From positions 1,178,001 to 1,242,000 of the forward strand of contig JAPWFG010000024.1 of NCBI GenBank assembly GCA_028015205.1: 64,000 nucleotides of DNA, in the 5' to 3' direction. Shown here piece after piece: positions 24,850-37,784 of this stretch (positions within the stretch are counted from its first letter, which is position 1; every line of letters starts with the position of its first letter). The notes beneath the pieces are model-generated. The model was not told where the DNA came from. It made no database searches and saw only the letters and a list, made by a program, of their open reading frames with translations. The DNA is from Mytilisepta virgata. Taxonomy: Eukaryota; Mollusca; Bivalvia; Mytilida; Mytilidae. The position numbers and the translations under genes were made by a program.

Positions 24850-25995
24850 TAATGAGTCCTCGACTACGCCCACGACCGTCGCATTGCAAAAGAACAAACC
24901 ATAATATGCATCATCAACGTCGTTCCTCTGTTAACCTTAAAGATCTACAGACAATATTAAAAAATAATGGGCGACATTTTTTATTCATCAGACTTTGTTC
25001 CATTCCTACTTCTCAATTACATAAGATTTATCAGAAATGTGCTTTTGCTTCATTCTATAATCCATCTTATAAATGTTCAAAAATTATTTATTCGTTTTTG
25101 GCAATACTGTGCATCGACAGGTCATTGGGATTCCTATGGGTACAAACTCTTATTGCCGACATATTTTGATATTGTTATGGACAGTCTTTCGTGAAAAAAA
25201 AAATTAAGTGTAAAATACAGAATCATGATAAATTAATTGACATTTATAACAATAATAATATACTTACTGTTGATAACCCCGAGTTTCTTAAATAAGCAAA
25301 AGAGCTACATTTGAACAAAACTAATAAGAATAGTAAATGCTGTTCTTTTTTAGAACTTACTATAAATATCTAAAATGGAGAGACACGTACTGAAATTTAT
25401 GACAAAAGGGACGATTTTAATTTTCCAATTACTAGTTTCCCCTTCTTGATGGAGACATGCCTTTGGTACCATCGTATAGATTGTACATATCACAGCTTGG
25501 ACGTTTTGCACGAATATGCTCTCGGCTAGAAGATTAACGAACGAAACCATACGATTACTAAAAAAATATTTGCTGCTTAATGCTTTTAAAAGGTTTTATA
25601 ATAGATATCAACATCTTTCATCTAAATATCTAGCTTCCAGGAAAGCACTTATCATGAACGGATTTTCCCATCCTAGTTTCTACTGCAATATCGTGAATAA
25701 ATGCAGAAGTATCGCTACTTACCACAGAAACTTGGGAGTTACCTAAGATTTTTTCATAGTAAGGGCTACAAATATGAAATTGGCTTGAAGACTCTAAATT
25801 CAGAGTGGCCTCTCACGAATACTGCCGATTTCTATTGAACTCTATGACAAGATACCATTAAACCCTTGATGGAAGTGTTATTTCAGATTTTTTCGTTTAG
25901 TAGAGGGAAGTATCCGACCTGCAGCTATGAGAGCCTTGGCTAGTTCTAATGTTAAACCCTCCAATCTAATTTTTATTTCTAGCAAGCGGTCACTT
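24850..25995 (+). pseudogene. Decayed reverse transcriptase (probably Penelope-like), tail family B
   Basis: IGIPMGTN (25124-25147) is the RT substrate-binding motif, followed in another frame by IADIF. EIYDKRDDFNFPIT and FPFL lie near 25395-25445. PSYRLYISQLGRFARICSR follows at about 25460-25530. LLKKYLLLNAFKRFYNRYQH and PSFYCNIVNKCRSI lie in the open frame 25516-25746. The YxDD region is not recognisable. Several frameshifts and stops show decay. The tail, about 25790-25990, reappears inverted at 59510-59765. It lies in the centre of the fold-back element. Confidence 0.75.
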
Positions 25996-26699
25996 TGTTG
26001 GTAATCATACTGTATTGGTTTTTATAGTGTGTTTTATACACGAGACTGTCATAATAGAAAAAGCGGGAGGTTTGGGTACCCATTAAACCGGTTTAACCCC
26101 GCCACTATTCAGTGTCTGTACCAAGTTAGACTATCCTGACTCTCTGTTGTGTTTATGCTTGTGTTTTGTACACTTTTATTTATTGTCCTGCGTTTTGACA
26201 GTTGGGTTGCTTTGATTGATTGGTATGTTATTGTTGACTTTTCCTGTTATCCATTTTGTTGTTTGTTTATAAAAATATAAAATATTATCTCACAGAATAC
26301 ATTGAAATAAATTATCGATATAAAAGTAAAATTCTTTTAAACGAAATAATTGCAAGACACTTTCATGACTTTTTTTATTGAAAGAGAGCATCAGTGTCGT
26401 ACCCCATTCCTCTTATATTAAAATATAATAGTTAAACTATTGGCGGAAAAACATTTTCATGTCTTCTTTATAGATGAGGATATGCCTTGGTTCTTAAAAC
26501 CTAAACCAAAACACTGAACAACTATGACTCGACTAGTACTATTGGAATTATAAATTATAAATGAAACAAATGGTAATTAGCTTAGACATTATTTGCTAAT
26601 AATGAACCTAATTGGGTATTTGTTTGGATTGTTAGTGGACAGGTATTTAACTAACAATATTGCATCGAAATAACAATATAACAGGAGCCTGTACCGCTG

Positions 26700-27780
26700 A
26701 CCTAGACTACGTCCATCTTGACTGGCAGCCTGAAAAATTGCTTTCAAGTTCCAGTTGTCTCACTGATTTTTAAACAAGAAGATCATTCAGTGAACTTTCC
26801 AATTGGATCCTATGTTAAACTAAGTTCATTTCTGGCAGCAATCTTGGATGGTGGACAGGAACATCGGCTATACCAACTAAGGACCATTGCTGTCGAGTTT
26901 TGTTCCAATTGGCCAAGTGGTTTCAGACGAGAATATCTTTAAGTAAATTTCACAAAGTGTCCTATGTTAAACTATGTTCGACTCTGCCAGCTATCCTGGA
27001 TGACGGTCGAGTCATCGGATATAATTCTAAAAGAGAACAACGTAAGCATCATTGCTGCCCAATTTTGTTCAATTGGCCAAGTGGTTTCGGACAAGCTGAT
27101 CTTTAAGTAAATTTCCCATAGGATCCTATGTAAAACTATGTTCGCCTCTGGCGGTCATCTTGGATAATGAAAGGGGTCATCGAATATACGTCTGAAAGAG
27201 GACCACCTTTTGTTCCAATTGGCCAAGTGGTTTCGGACAAGCAGATCTTTAAGTAAATTTCCTACAGGATCCTATGTAAAACTATGTTCGGCTCTGGCGG
27301 TCATCTTCGATAATGGAAGGAGTCATCGAATATACGTCTGAAAGAGGACCACCTTGCTGCCTATTTTTGTTTCATTGGCCAAGTGCTTGCAGACAAAAAT
27401 GTCTTTATGTAAATTTCCCATAGGGTCCTATGTTAAACTAAGTTCGGTTCTGGCGGCCATCTTAAATGACGGGCGCGGTAATTGGATACAGATCTAAAGG
27501 AGGACTACTTATGGACAATTGCTGCCAGCTATTGTTCTAATTGGCCACGTTGTTTTTGTTTCAGACAAGACGATCTTTAAGTAAATTTCACATAGGGTCC
27601 TATGTTAAACTAAGTTCGGCTCTGGTGGCCATCTTGCATGACAGACGCGGTCATCGGATATAATTCTGAAAGAGGAACGCATAAGAACCATTGCAGCCAA
27701 CTTTTGTTCCAATTGGCCCCGTGGTTTCACAGGAGAAGATCTTTAAAGGGATGTTTACGACGATGACGACGGGCCAGGTG
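26700..27780 (+). repeat. Tandem array of about six 146-172-bp units
   Basis: TCCTATGTTAAACTA-type phrases start at 26808, 26960, 27124, 27270, 27426 and 27598. Each is followed by GTTCGGCTCTGGCGGCCATC and later by CAATTGGCCAAGTGGTTTC and GATCTTTAAGTAAATTTC. The open frames at 26718-26942 and 26900-27106 are chance frames in the array. The array interrupts the right arm of the fold-back element. Confidence 0.9.
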
Positions 27781-27784
27781 AGCT

Positions 27785-28018
27785 AATAAACCGAGATAAC
27801 GATATAATAAATCGAGATAACGATATAATTAATCGAGATAACGATATAATAAATCGATATAACGATATAATAAATCGTGATAACGATATAATAAATCGAT
27901 ATAACCATATCATAAATCGAGATAACGATATAATAAATCGTGATAACGATATCATAAATCGAGATAACGATATCATAAATCGTGATAACGAAATCATAAA
28001 TCGAGATAACGATATAAT
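27785..28018 (-). repeat. Right minisatellite of the fold-back element, about eleven 21-bp units
   Basis: Reverse complement of the left array, with one or two more units and its own substitution pattern. Open frames at 27755-27997 and 27783-28067 on the minus strand are by-products of the 21-bp period. Confidence 0.95.
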
Positions 28019-28599
28019 TTTTTTTCTTGTCGTGTCCCCTGCGGGGCTCCGTACTGAAGTACACCATTATTTGTACAGCATAAAATTAGACTACTGGACA
28101 GGTAAAAAAATTTTTTCACACAAAGAATTATCACAGCCCATACAAGTACAAGACAAAGACGATGTACATCATTCTACAAAATATACCACGTTAAAAAACA
28201 CAAGACAACTGCCGTGATTATAGGAAGACTTCACAGAATGAAAACTGAACATATACAAACCCGTCAACTTATATCTTATACTGTTTGGTTCACATCTATA
28301 ATTTTTTACAACACAAGGAAAAATATATAAATGTGGGCTTAAATTTAAATTATACCACTCTCTAGTAGATCTGAGAATTGGTGTTATCTAAAGATGTGAC
28401 AAGTGACATATAAAATGGATGTTCATTAATTTGATGTAGCATTTATATCTTAAAATTTGACATTTACTTTGTATTGAATCGTCTGAATCAAACTTGATCT
28501 CCATATAATTCGTAAATATACATATATAGGACTCAGATATGTGTGAATGTTTAAGACTAGGAAATGTGTTGTAGATGTATGCATGTTTTCATAAATAAG

Positions 28600-29127
28600 A
28601 GTAAGAAATGTAGTAGATTTGTGCATATATAAGACTAAGAAATGTGTTGTAGATATGTGTATGTATAAGACTAAAATTATGTTGTAGATGTGTGCATGTA
28701 TAACACTAAGACATGTGTTATTGGTGTGTGTATGTATGGGACTAAAATTGTGTTGTATATGTGTGCATGTATAACACTAAGACATGTGTTGTTGATGTGT
28801 GTATGTATAAGACTAAAATTGTGTTGTAGATGTGTGCATGTATAACACTAAGACATGTGTTATTGGTGTGTGTATGTATGAGACTAAAATTGTGTTGTAT
28901 ATGTGTGCATGTATAACACTAAGACATGTGTTGTTGATGTGTGTACGTATGAGACTAAAATTGTGTTGTATATGTGTGCATGTATAACACTAAGACATGT
29001 GTTGTTGGTATGTGTATGTATGAGACTAAAATTGTGTTGTATATGTGTGCATATATAACACTAAGACATGTGTTGTTGGTGTGTGTATGTATGAGACTAA
29101 AATTGTGTTGTATATGTGTGCGTTTGA
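28600..29127 (+). repeat. 71-bp minisatellite, about seven units
   Basis: TAACACTAAGACATGTGTT starts at 28701, 28772, 28843, 28914, 28985 and 29056, an exact 71-bp period. Earlier units from about 28540 are degenerate. A GT-rich half and a GACTAAAATTGTGTTGTA half alternate. An open frame, 28974-29315, runs out of the array into unique sequence containing KLNGRLHPRNGIRVHGKPD (about 29170-29225), which I do not recognise. Confidence 0.9.
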
Positions 29128-29319
29128 AAATGCAATTAAAGGTTTCTTTTAATGACCAAAGTAGTAAGCTGAACGGAAGATTACACCCACGAAACGGCAT
29201 AAGAGTACATGGTAAACCAGATTCCAGCTTCCAATTAATTCAAGCAGGTCATTTGAAAAAACATTATATCACTTTCGTACGGACCTCATACATTGTTTTA
29301 TCTAGTAATCAATAAGAAA

Positions 29320-31617
29320 GTCAAACTTGCTGAAAAGACTGAGCGGATATTGGAAGTTTTCTCTAATAATACATTTCCTTTCAGTTCAAGAGGATATGGA
29401 TCGTAATTGTAGATTTTTATCTCAACTTTTACAAAACGAAGCGAAAATTTCTTATTTAACTAATAATGTTTAGCTACAGTCCTCTCAACGATCCCCTGCT
29501 TTGAATAGATGTAAAAATGTTCTTCGTCTAAATAAGCAGTAACTGATCTATGTTTGGACAAAAACCTCATTGTAAGAATAAATAATAATGTAATATATAA
29601 ACTTTCAAGATTTACACACATATATATAGACTCTGTAATCAGTTGGAATTGCTATTAAAAAAAAACTATTATGACACCTTTTCTGTTTTTTAACACCCGT
29701 TCTACACCTACAACAGATTCTTACACAAGCAGCTATCCTGTAGAATATTTCAAACTGATTTGGTATTCGGTGAATAGCATGTATATTGTCTATTGTTTCG
29801 TGTGGTAACAACATGTATGAACAGAAAGCACGTGGAAATGATACGAGAAAGAACGGATTTAGAGTGTAAAACATACAATCTCCGAATTGACACCTAGTGG
29901 TCACCACACGATTTTCAGTGAGTGAAAAAGAAACCATATGGAAAATACTAAATAGTCCCTACAAAAAAGCAAAAAATGCTAAGGACAAGAAAACCGACAT
30001 ACTAACCTATTAATTACGATGTAAATGTCTGTAGACTTACTTATTGATCTATCGAAACCAGAAGTTTAATGTCTACATGTAATTTCATGTCTAGTGGGGT
30101 TTTACGCCAGTGGCTATATTATATTGATCTAATTGAATTGGTAGAAAAATCTATTTTACCCAGAGATACAACGATCCTGTAATTTAAGATTGGAGTTTGG
30201 GGTTAGGACGTCTATCCTGGGTGTTGACGACCAAGAGGTTAATGTCTGATAGAAAACCACTAATGATGTAGAAATTTATGATATCTAAATCTCCTTTTTT
30301 GTCATACTATTTGTCAGTAAAACCTACGTTTTCTTGGAAATCAATTTACATGTATTTTCAGATTTCCCAGAAAGGTTCATACATTCATCATGTGTTCATG
30401 GTCCGCTCACACGCTGCACTCTGAACCCAATTTTGCGATATAAGAAGGCGGAGTTTTGTTATGCTTTTTAAAACAAGTTAAACACTCATTAGTTCACGAA
30501 ACCGACATTTGTTTTCTTCTTTTTATGCTATAGCATTTAAAACATTCAACGAAAAGAAAAAATAAAAAAATAAAAATACTAAAATCAAATGAAAAAACTA
30601 TTTGTCATGTTGCTACATTCATAAATGATAGCTATAGATATGTTATTCTTTGTATACATTTAGTTGTGTGGTTCGTTTCGTCAGGTCAATGTGTGCGTGT
30701 ATGTGTGTGATTTCTTATAATACTGTCTGATTTTCAGTGCAGCACAGTCATACATACGTATGATATTGTTTTCCAAGGAGAATAAGTTCGCTTTGATAAA
30801 TTGGAATCGACCAATTAACAATAAATTAAATTTTGTAATTGGTCTGTTTATAGAAACTGCACAAGGTATAATACGCTACAAACTAATCAGAAGAAGACTT
30901 TAAATGTTGTTATGACGTCACAAAAAGACCTCCTGCCAAGAGAAAATCACAGCTATAATGCCATAAAATTCGTTGAAGAAATTCCAATAATGTTATTTTT
31001 CAACAATAAATCGAAAGTTATCACTGAATCTAAATAATAACGGGATTCATTTCAACCTTTAACAGTAATCAATCGACCTTGAACCTTGTAGGAAGGAAGA
31101 AAATCTATCGCACTTTTAATCTTTTATTTAAATTGCTATTAGGAATAGGTAAAACTCCACTGTACAAGTTTTAGCTTTCCAAAAAGCTGTGGACTGCTTC
31201 GCTGTATCTTAATTTATGGTAATATGTGAGCATGTGGTTGTTGATTTAGTATTGGAATTGTGGTATTCTTAGATATTGATTGATATGAAATGTGTCTTAG
31301 ACTTGCAATATCAATTTTTGTATATCTGCAAACCCAGTATATCTTAAAGTTTTCCGCGCGAAAACAACAAACAGACAAGACTCTGGAGGTGTGCCTAGAT
31401 TGGCAGAAGTTATAAAGTAGAGATCATGCATTTTTTATTGTAAACATAGGATTATAGTGTATACGATTAAGCAAAACAAACCGTGTGTATTGCAGATTAA
31501 CAAAGCAAATATATACGTATTAATAATTGATTTCAATAATGAATTTCAGGATAAAAGAATAAAGAATAATTTTATTTCCAATTAAGGGCCCATTAAGAGC
31601 AAGCAATCAAATACAAA

Positions 31618-31669
<52 letters not shown>

Positions 31670-33800
31670 CAAAAACATGTAATGACAGTTGATCTGAACT
31701 GATATACACATAGTTAATTTTCCGGCTTTTGATGACTTATCCTGAACGAGTAAAGTCTGTAATTCTTTATCTCATAAGATTAACATAAATGTAAATGAGA
31801 AGGAAATTCTACAACATGATCTAGGAGAATAGAAAGTTGTCGTTCATACAATGTCTTGTGTCCACACTCATAATTTTTCAATGGCTTCGTGAAAAACATC
31901 TAATCACAATCATACCTTTAGGTTGTATTTAAATTTCGATGCACCAGATGTGCATATTTTTTCACAACCATAGTGCCCATACAATTGCGATATTTAAACA
32001 AAAATTGATCATATTAAAAACTTAATGTAATTATTTCAAAATCTAAAAAGATAACAATATATACTTGACTATTTCTCAAGGTTTACTCGTAATTATACAC
32101 GCATTCTTGTTCTCTTCTTTATTACGTAGTCTACATGGTTAGCTGGCTGTGCATAGCACACTACACAAAAGGAAATAAAATACGGAAATTAATTCTATGT
32201 AATTTTGTCTCTATGCATAAATGTATGAAGTCAATGAGAACGAAATTGGCAAAGTAACATAGCAAGACAAAATCATAATAATAAAATAAAACAAATAAAA
32301 CATGGGAGTATAACAGACTCTTCAATAAAGCAGGTTTTTGAAAAACAGTGCCTGTACATGTATCTTATACGATGTTGTGTAATATCCAAAACGTAAGCTT
32401 AAGGATGATCGCTGGTATAATAGGAAATAAATAGTATTTGAAATAGGTGTTTTAGTTTGAGAGAACATATGAATAGTAAACAAATAAGCAAGAAAAAAAA
32501 TATAGGTTCATGTGCTCAATTTAGAGCTGTAAGGCTTTGAAAATTTGCAGGAAATGGGTTTTCTCTGGATTTTTCATTGTCTTTGCATAGACAACTTCAG
32601 TCTCTTAAAAATGTACGAAAAAATAAAAAGGATTTCATAAAATTTTGTCAAATACCATTTTAAGGTATATGTGATTGAATTATAAAAGAAAAAGTGGGGG
32701 TTCATGGGCAAACAATTTCATGTTTAAGAAATGGATACAACCCGAGGATTCCGAAAATCTGACAAAAAGACCAAAACATGACCAGCGAGCATCCTTAAGT
32801 TTAATTATAACCTTAACCTAGTTCGTAAAGTCGAAGTCCACAAACTAATGTTCGCCAGTTGTATAATTCCTTGATGGTGTGTCATGACAACAATTATATC
32901 TCTAGAAATCGTACAGGAAACTGTTACAAAAAAAAATAAGTTTCATAAGATCGTAGTGGGAGTAATGGAATGTTACAGGAAGTCGAGATTGTTATGAAAT
33001 AGCATGATTACAATATGTTTTGTGAAATAATTAAGTACTAAATTCAGGTTAAATGTACTGTTTTAACGTTTCATAACATAAGTTCCTTGTCGGTTTTATT
33101 CTTCCACAACAGAATATCGGATCTTAGCTCAGAAAGGAAATTACAGGCAAAATTGGTTTATTGAAAATGACAACCCACAAAACAGCAATATTTATATTGC
33201 TGAGGTCAGTAAAGAAGTCAGAAGTGGTAAGCTTGATTTTGAAAGTATTGTCCCATTTTTAGCTACAATCATTTTATTACTCCTGTTTATTTCTTCACAA
33301 CGGTTTATATCTGGCTAAAAAAAAAAAAAAAAAAAAAAAAACACATTGGCAGTGTATGTTCCCTGTCAAAATCTCTAAAGATAACTCTTTTTGTACTTGA
33401 AAATTTAAAGATGTGTCATCTAGATATTACCTCATATTGACTTAAATCAATATTCACTAAGGATAGTTAAAATTACTAATAAATATGCATATCCCCTACG
33501 GTTCGCAAAATAATTCGGTTATCAAACGACCATTGGCATTCGTGGACAATACAGATTACCGTGTAATTATTAAAACTATTGTCTCTTTCTGTGTAAATTA
33601 TTGGCCGTAGGTGTAACAATCATTTTCAAAGAAAATTACAGATTTGTCTGAATTCTTACTTTGCATACGATGTCAATGGCATTGAAACCGACATAATAAC
33701 ACCGAAGTTGAAATTTACAACACAATTTACACCTACATGTAACAGGAATAATTGCATTGGAACAACATTAACACAATAAAAAATATTAAAATGTAATTCG
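29320..33800. other. Gene-less AT-rich stretch with simple repeats
   Basis: No recognisable gene. Contains a (TA)n microsatellite at 31621-31667 and a poly-A run of about 24 at 33318-33341. The open frame 29605-29937 (minus, 110 residues) has no recognisable domain or splice support. Confidence 0.5.
31621..31667. repeat. (TA)n microsatellite
   Basis: About 23 uninterrupted TA units. Confidence 0.95.
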
Positions 33801-35125
33801 TTGCGGTCGTCCGTCCGTCTTTGAGTCTGTCCGTACATCCGTCACACTTTCTTGTGACGCAAACTCTTCCTTCAATTTTGATTTTTTACCAATTTTGTTT
33901 GTGCCATATTGTTGCTTACTAACTGTAGAAGCGCAATAAGGTTTTGGAATTCCAATTTTTTAAAAGAGGGCATGGGAGGGACCAAAAAGGGCAAAATTAT
34001 ACAAAGAGCCTTGTGACGTGAACTCCTCTTTCATTTTTGAATTTAAACCATTTTTATCTTTGCCATATTATTGCTTACCAACTGTAGATGCGCAGTAAGG
34101 TTTTGGAATTCCAAATTTTTTTAAAGGGGGTGGGAGGGACCAAAAGGGACCGAAACAGAAAAAAAAGAATAATTACTAAAAAAACTATGTCATATTGTCG
34201 CTTTCTAACTGAAGAAGAGCAATAAGGTTTTTAATTCCAAATGTTTAAAAGAGGGCCTGGGAGGGACCAAAAAGGGCAAAATTATACAAAGAGCCTTGTG
34301 ACGTGTACTCTTCTTTCATTTTTGAATTCAAACCATTTTTATTGTTGCCATATTGTTGCTTACCAACTGTAAATGCGCAATAAGGTTTTGGAATTCCAAT
34401 TTTTTTAAAAGAGGGAGTGGGAGGGACCAAAAGGGCCAAAACAGAAAAAAAGCATACTTACTAAAATAACTATGTCATATTGTTGCTTGCTAATTGCATG
34501 TGCCCATGAGACTTTGGAATTCCAAATTTCTAAACGACGCCTGGGAGGGACCAAAAAGAGCAGAAATAGACAAGGAGCCTTGTGACGCGAACTCCTATTT
34601 CATTTTTGAATTTAAATCATTTTTATTGTTGCCGTATTGTTGCATACCAACTATAGATGCGCAATAAGGTCTTGGAATTCCAAATGTTTTTAAAAAGGGG
34701 GGGGGGGGGGGGGTGGGAGGGACTAAAAAGGGCCGAAACAGAAAAAAGGCCAAAATTACTAAAATTTTGGCTAAAGAAAAAAAAATATAGAAATTTGTGA
34801 ATTTCAGTTTAAGGGCTATAGGTCCCCAAAAGGGTCCAAATAGTTAAATTATAGTAAAAATTGGTCGTGATATATTTGTGAAAAGGTTAATTGTTACAGA
34901 TGCAAACTGTAATGATAAGCATGCTTTTATTTTGCATTTTGAGGGCCAAAAAGGGAAGAGACGCCAAAAAGTTAGATTACAGTAAAAGTGGGTTGTGATA
35001 TATCTCTGCAAAGGTTATTTGTTACAGATGCAAACTGTAATGCAACGGAAACTGAAAATATTAAGAATGTTCGTATACAAATAAATGTTGGGTGCGGGTA
35101 TAGCTGTCGTTCCGACAGCCCCTAA
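33800..35125 (+). repeat. Higher-order tandem repeat with alternating long and short subunits
   Basis: GGGAGGGACCAAAA-type landmarks sit at 33981, 34139, 34266, 34436, 34550 and 34722, spaced 158, 127, 170, 114 and 172 bp. That is a composite unit of about 285 bp made of two diverged subunits. Shared phrases are CTTGTGACG, CATATTGTTGCTTACCAACT and GCGCAATAAGGTTTTGGAAT. The start has GTCCGTCCGTCTTTGAGTCT. The end has a hairpin, GCTGTCGTTCCGACAGC (about 35102-35118), close to CCCTAACTCTAG. A 19-G run lies at about 34697-34714. A single related unit lies inverted at 60.77-60.96 kb. Confidence 0.85.
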
Positions 35126-35194
35126 CTCTAGTTCGTTTTTGTTATAGTCCAGTCAAAATTACAAATATACCTCAAACTAATTGCAAAAGAAATT

Positions 35195-35405
35195 TGTTTG
35201 GTATCATACGGGTGCCGTATACGGGGCAGAAACTGCTTACCCTTCGGGAGCACCTGGGTTCACTCCTGGTTTTTATAGTTCGTGTTGTTCATTGTTTTTT
35301 AGTTTTCAGTGTTTATTGTTGTGCTTGTGGTTGTTCTTCCTGGGTTTGTCTGTCCAATGGATTGTGTCTTTTGATGAAGAGGTATATTTGTCCTCTTTCT
35401 TAGCT
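35195..35405 (+). mobile_element. Dispersed retroelement tail (family A-like)
   Basis: ACGGGTGCCGTATACGG, CTGCTTACCCTTCGGGAGCA and TTCACTCCTGGTTTTTATAG match the tail after the 15.2-kb relic. No coding part is adjacent. The open frames at 35181-35423 and 35194-35403 lie in it and are not genes. Confidence 0.6.
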
Positions 35406-35429
35406 TTTTGTATCTCAGTGTAACAACAT

Positions 35430-37480
35430 ATCAAACGTCGCCTTGAATCAAAAGTTGGGGTCATCAGAAAATTTGGAGGAAAATTGCATACAAATGTACA
35501 TGTAGTATTTTTAGTGATGATATTAACAAACAAATACCAGAGTTATATACAAGTAATAGTATAAACTTTTAAGGAGATAAAGGGTAAAATAACAGAAACA
35601 TAGAACTAATTTCTGTTGGTAAACTTAAATGCTGAATGTTGATGTCGTACAAGCGCCTGTGTGCATTTTAACTAGGTAATTGAATTAATAATTACATTAT
35701 TTTGATCCAGCTTTATCGTATCTAAAGAGTTAAAAATGCGACAACGATTTAACAATCCTTTATTTATCCCATATTCTTGAAGATGACCCGGTCATTTAAA
35801 AGCAATATGGAACTTTTATTACCTTCCTTTATTCAGATAATGTTTCGTCTTACTAATTATAGATTTTATTTTCTATATATGGCCATTTTACCATTTATAG
35901 AAATTTATTGGCATATCGAAGATCTCAAAACAATTTAAATACACATGTATGACGTCATAGAGACTCCAGGTGAGAATTAAATGACACCTGGATTATAATT
36001 AGAACATCCGTTAGAAATATCATTAATACCATATCGGTTGAAAGTTATTAATATTATGATATTGAATCTAATACTGGAAAACGGCTAATTTGCCAAAAAC
36101 TTCATGTAATTAAAATTGTGCCTCATCAAATTATTAAAAGGTTGACATTATAAAAGACCTAAAATGTAAGAGAGGGATTTTAAAAAGTTGTTAAGCTAAA
36201 CCAAGTTTTGAATCTCAAGAATTATCTATAAAAAGACAATCCCTCTTTGTATGTACATTTCGTTACTTTTATTAAATCGAGAATTCGAAACTCGGTTGTA
36301 TCGATGTGAAGGAAACTTACAGAAAACGAAAGCTTAGCCAGTGCTTCGACTCGTACGTATTCACAGTATTGACGTTCTGTTTCAATTGTGATTAATTTAA
36401 GCATATATTGTTGTGCTTTTTACATGTGTAATTGTTTACACAAATGCTCTTTTTCAAATGTGAATAAAACATTGAATTGAGATTATGTCAATGATTTTTG
36501 GAAACATCAATCTTTACAATTAAATAAAAATGACTTACATGTAAAAGCAGGCATTATATGAAAGGAAGAATACGTCTGATCAATTAACCCTGTCCAAATA
36601 ATATTTTTCAACATTTGGACTATCAAAATAGTAAGACATAATCAATGTATTCGACTCAAGCATGCTCGAATAAACACTGTTAAATTTACTTCGAATTTAT
36701 GGGCAAAAAGTCAGGCCCGGTCACTAACTTCGGTATATCCATGGCATTCGACATAAACATGTTCGACTGTATAGGCAAAAATGCAATAATAAATATTAAA
36801 GCAACAAGACACGGGATAACTCCCTACGATCAAAATCCAAAGATAAAAATTGTATGATCCAGATACATGTGTACCTTAGAAAACGGTCAGAATGGGTAGC
36901 AATTGGGATCAATACATGTAGTTTGAGTCTGTAAAGGAATCGTGGCTACTCTGCGTAGGTCATGGATACGTCAAAAACTTATTTAGATACAAATACCAAC
37001 GATACATTACAATGATTGCTGAAAGACTACAATATTCACATCATATTCACATTTACGACTCCTACATGTATAATTAACCTGCAATTTAAATAGAAAAATG
37101 ACAAGTAAAAGCTACTTGATGTAATTATAATTTACCATCAAATGAGATATATTCCGTTCAAGATGCTAAAATCGTATCGAGCCAATTGAGTGAAGGTGGA
37201 ATATGAAAGATCAGAATTCATAGAGTTGAATAGGTGTATGGAGATACAACATATGGAATAATCATAAGTAAAATGTCAAGACCATAATAAACCGATAAGA
37301 AATCTTTGGAAAGGTTTTTACTCATAAAAGGAGCTTTTATAGCCTTTCAAATGATCTACTGCCTCATATAATTCAAGAACACATTGGTCAATTAGGCTAG
37401 GGTTAATTGTCCTGTAATTAGTGAAATTAAACTTGGCAGGATAAATACGAAGCTTTTTTTTTTCTATGACAGTTTATTCT
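35430..37480. other. Gene-less AT-rich stretch
   Basis: No supportable gene, repeat or RNA seen. Confidence 0.45.
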
Positions 37481-37499
37481 GACGTAGTTTTGGTATCGC

Positions 37500-37630
37500 T
37501 GTAGTTGGTGTTGTCATAGTATTTTTTTGATACACAAAGTGTGCATAGTTCGCCGGTTTACGACTCATCACTTGAGCGCAAAGCCTAAAATGTTGAAAAA
37601 CAAAACAATATTGCATAACGGTTTAATCAA
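37500..37630 (-). repeat. Hammerhead-core-like repeat copy, minus strand
   Basis: On the minus strand: GTGATGA (37565-37571), stem GTCGTAAACCGGC, GAAC, then TGCAC-ACTTT-GTGTA and TC. The core has two substitutions (C to G at the first base, A to C in GAAA), which would be expected to abolish cleavage. The upstream flank, TTTTCAACATTTTAGGCTTT, is kept. Confidence 0.6.
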
Positions 37631-37784
37631 GCAATATGGACTTTTGAATTTCGGTTTTGCAACTTCTATATAATGTATTAAAATGAAATTATATTAAAAT
37701 CTTTGGTAAGTCTCAAAAGGGCAATATCCAAAAAGAACAAAGGCACTGAAAAAACGGAGTGTTGTCTTGTAACGGTGTATCTTT

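Larger units (their letters stand above)
23663..28055. mobile_element. 4.4-kb fold-back element with 21-bp-minisatellite inverted ends
   Basis: Both ends carry AGTACGGAGCCCCGCAGGGG facing inward, followed by ACACGACAAG, an A run, and an array of 21-bp units of the ATATCGTTATCTCGATTTATG type (left 23694-23910, right 27785-28018 inverted). A second, inner pair of arms also matches in inverted orientation: 23905-24260 on the left and 26330-26680 on the right, including TTTCGATGCAATATTGTTA and CATATCCTCATC. On the right the inner and outer arms are separated by a 1.1-kb tandem array. If the ends are CGGAG...CTCCG, the flanks are TA, as in Tc1/mariner-type insertion, but the outermost GTAC is palindromic so this is ambiguous. 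No transposase is seen inside, so it is presumably non-autonomous. Confidence 0.75.

Noticed and set aside
28600..29127. CRISPR-like array
   Set aside because: The 71-bp repeats are contiguous with no unique spacers, and the genome is eukaryotic.
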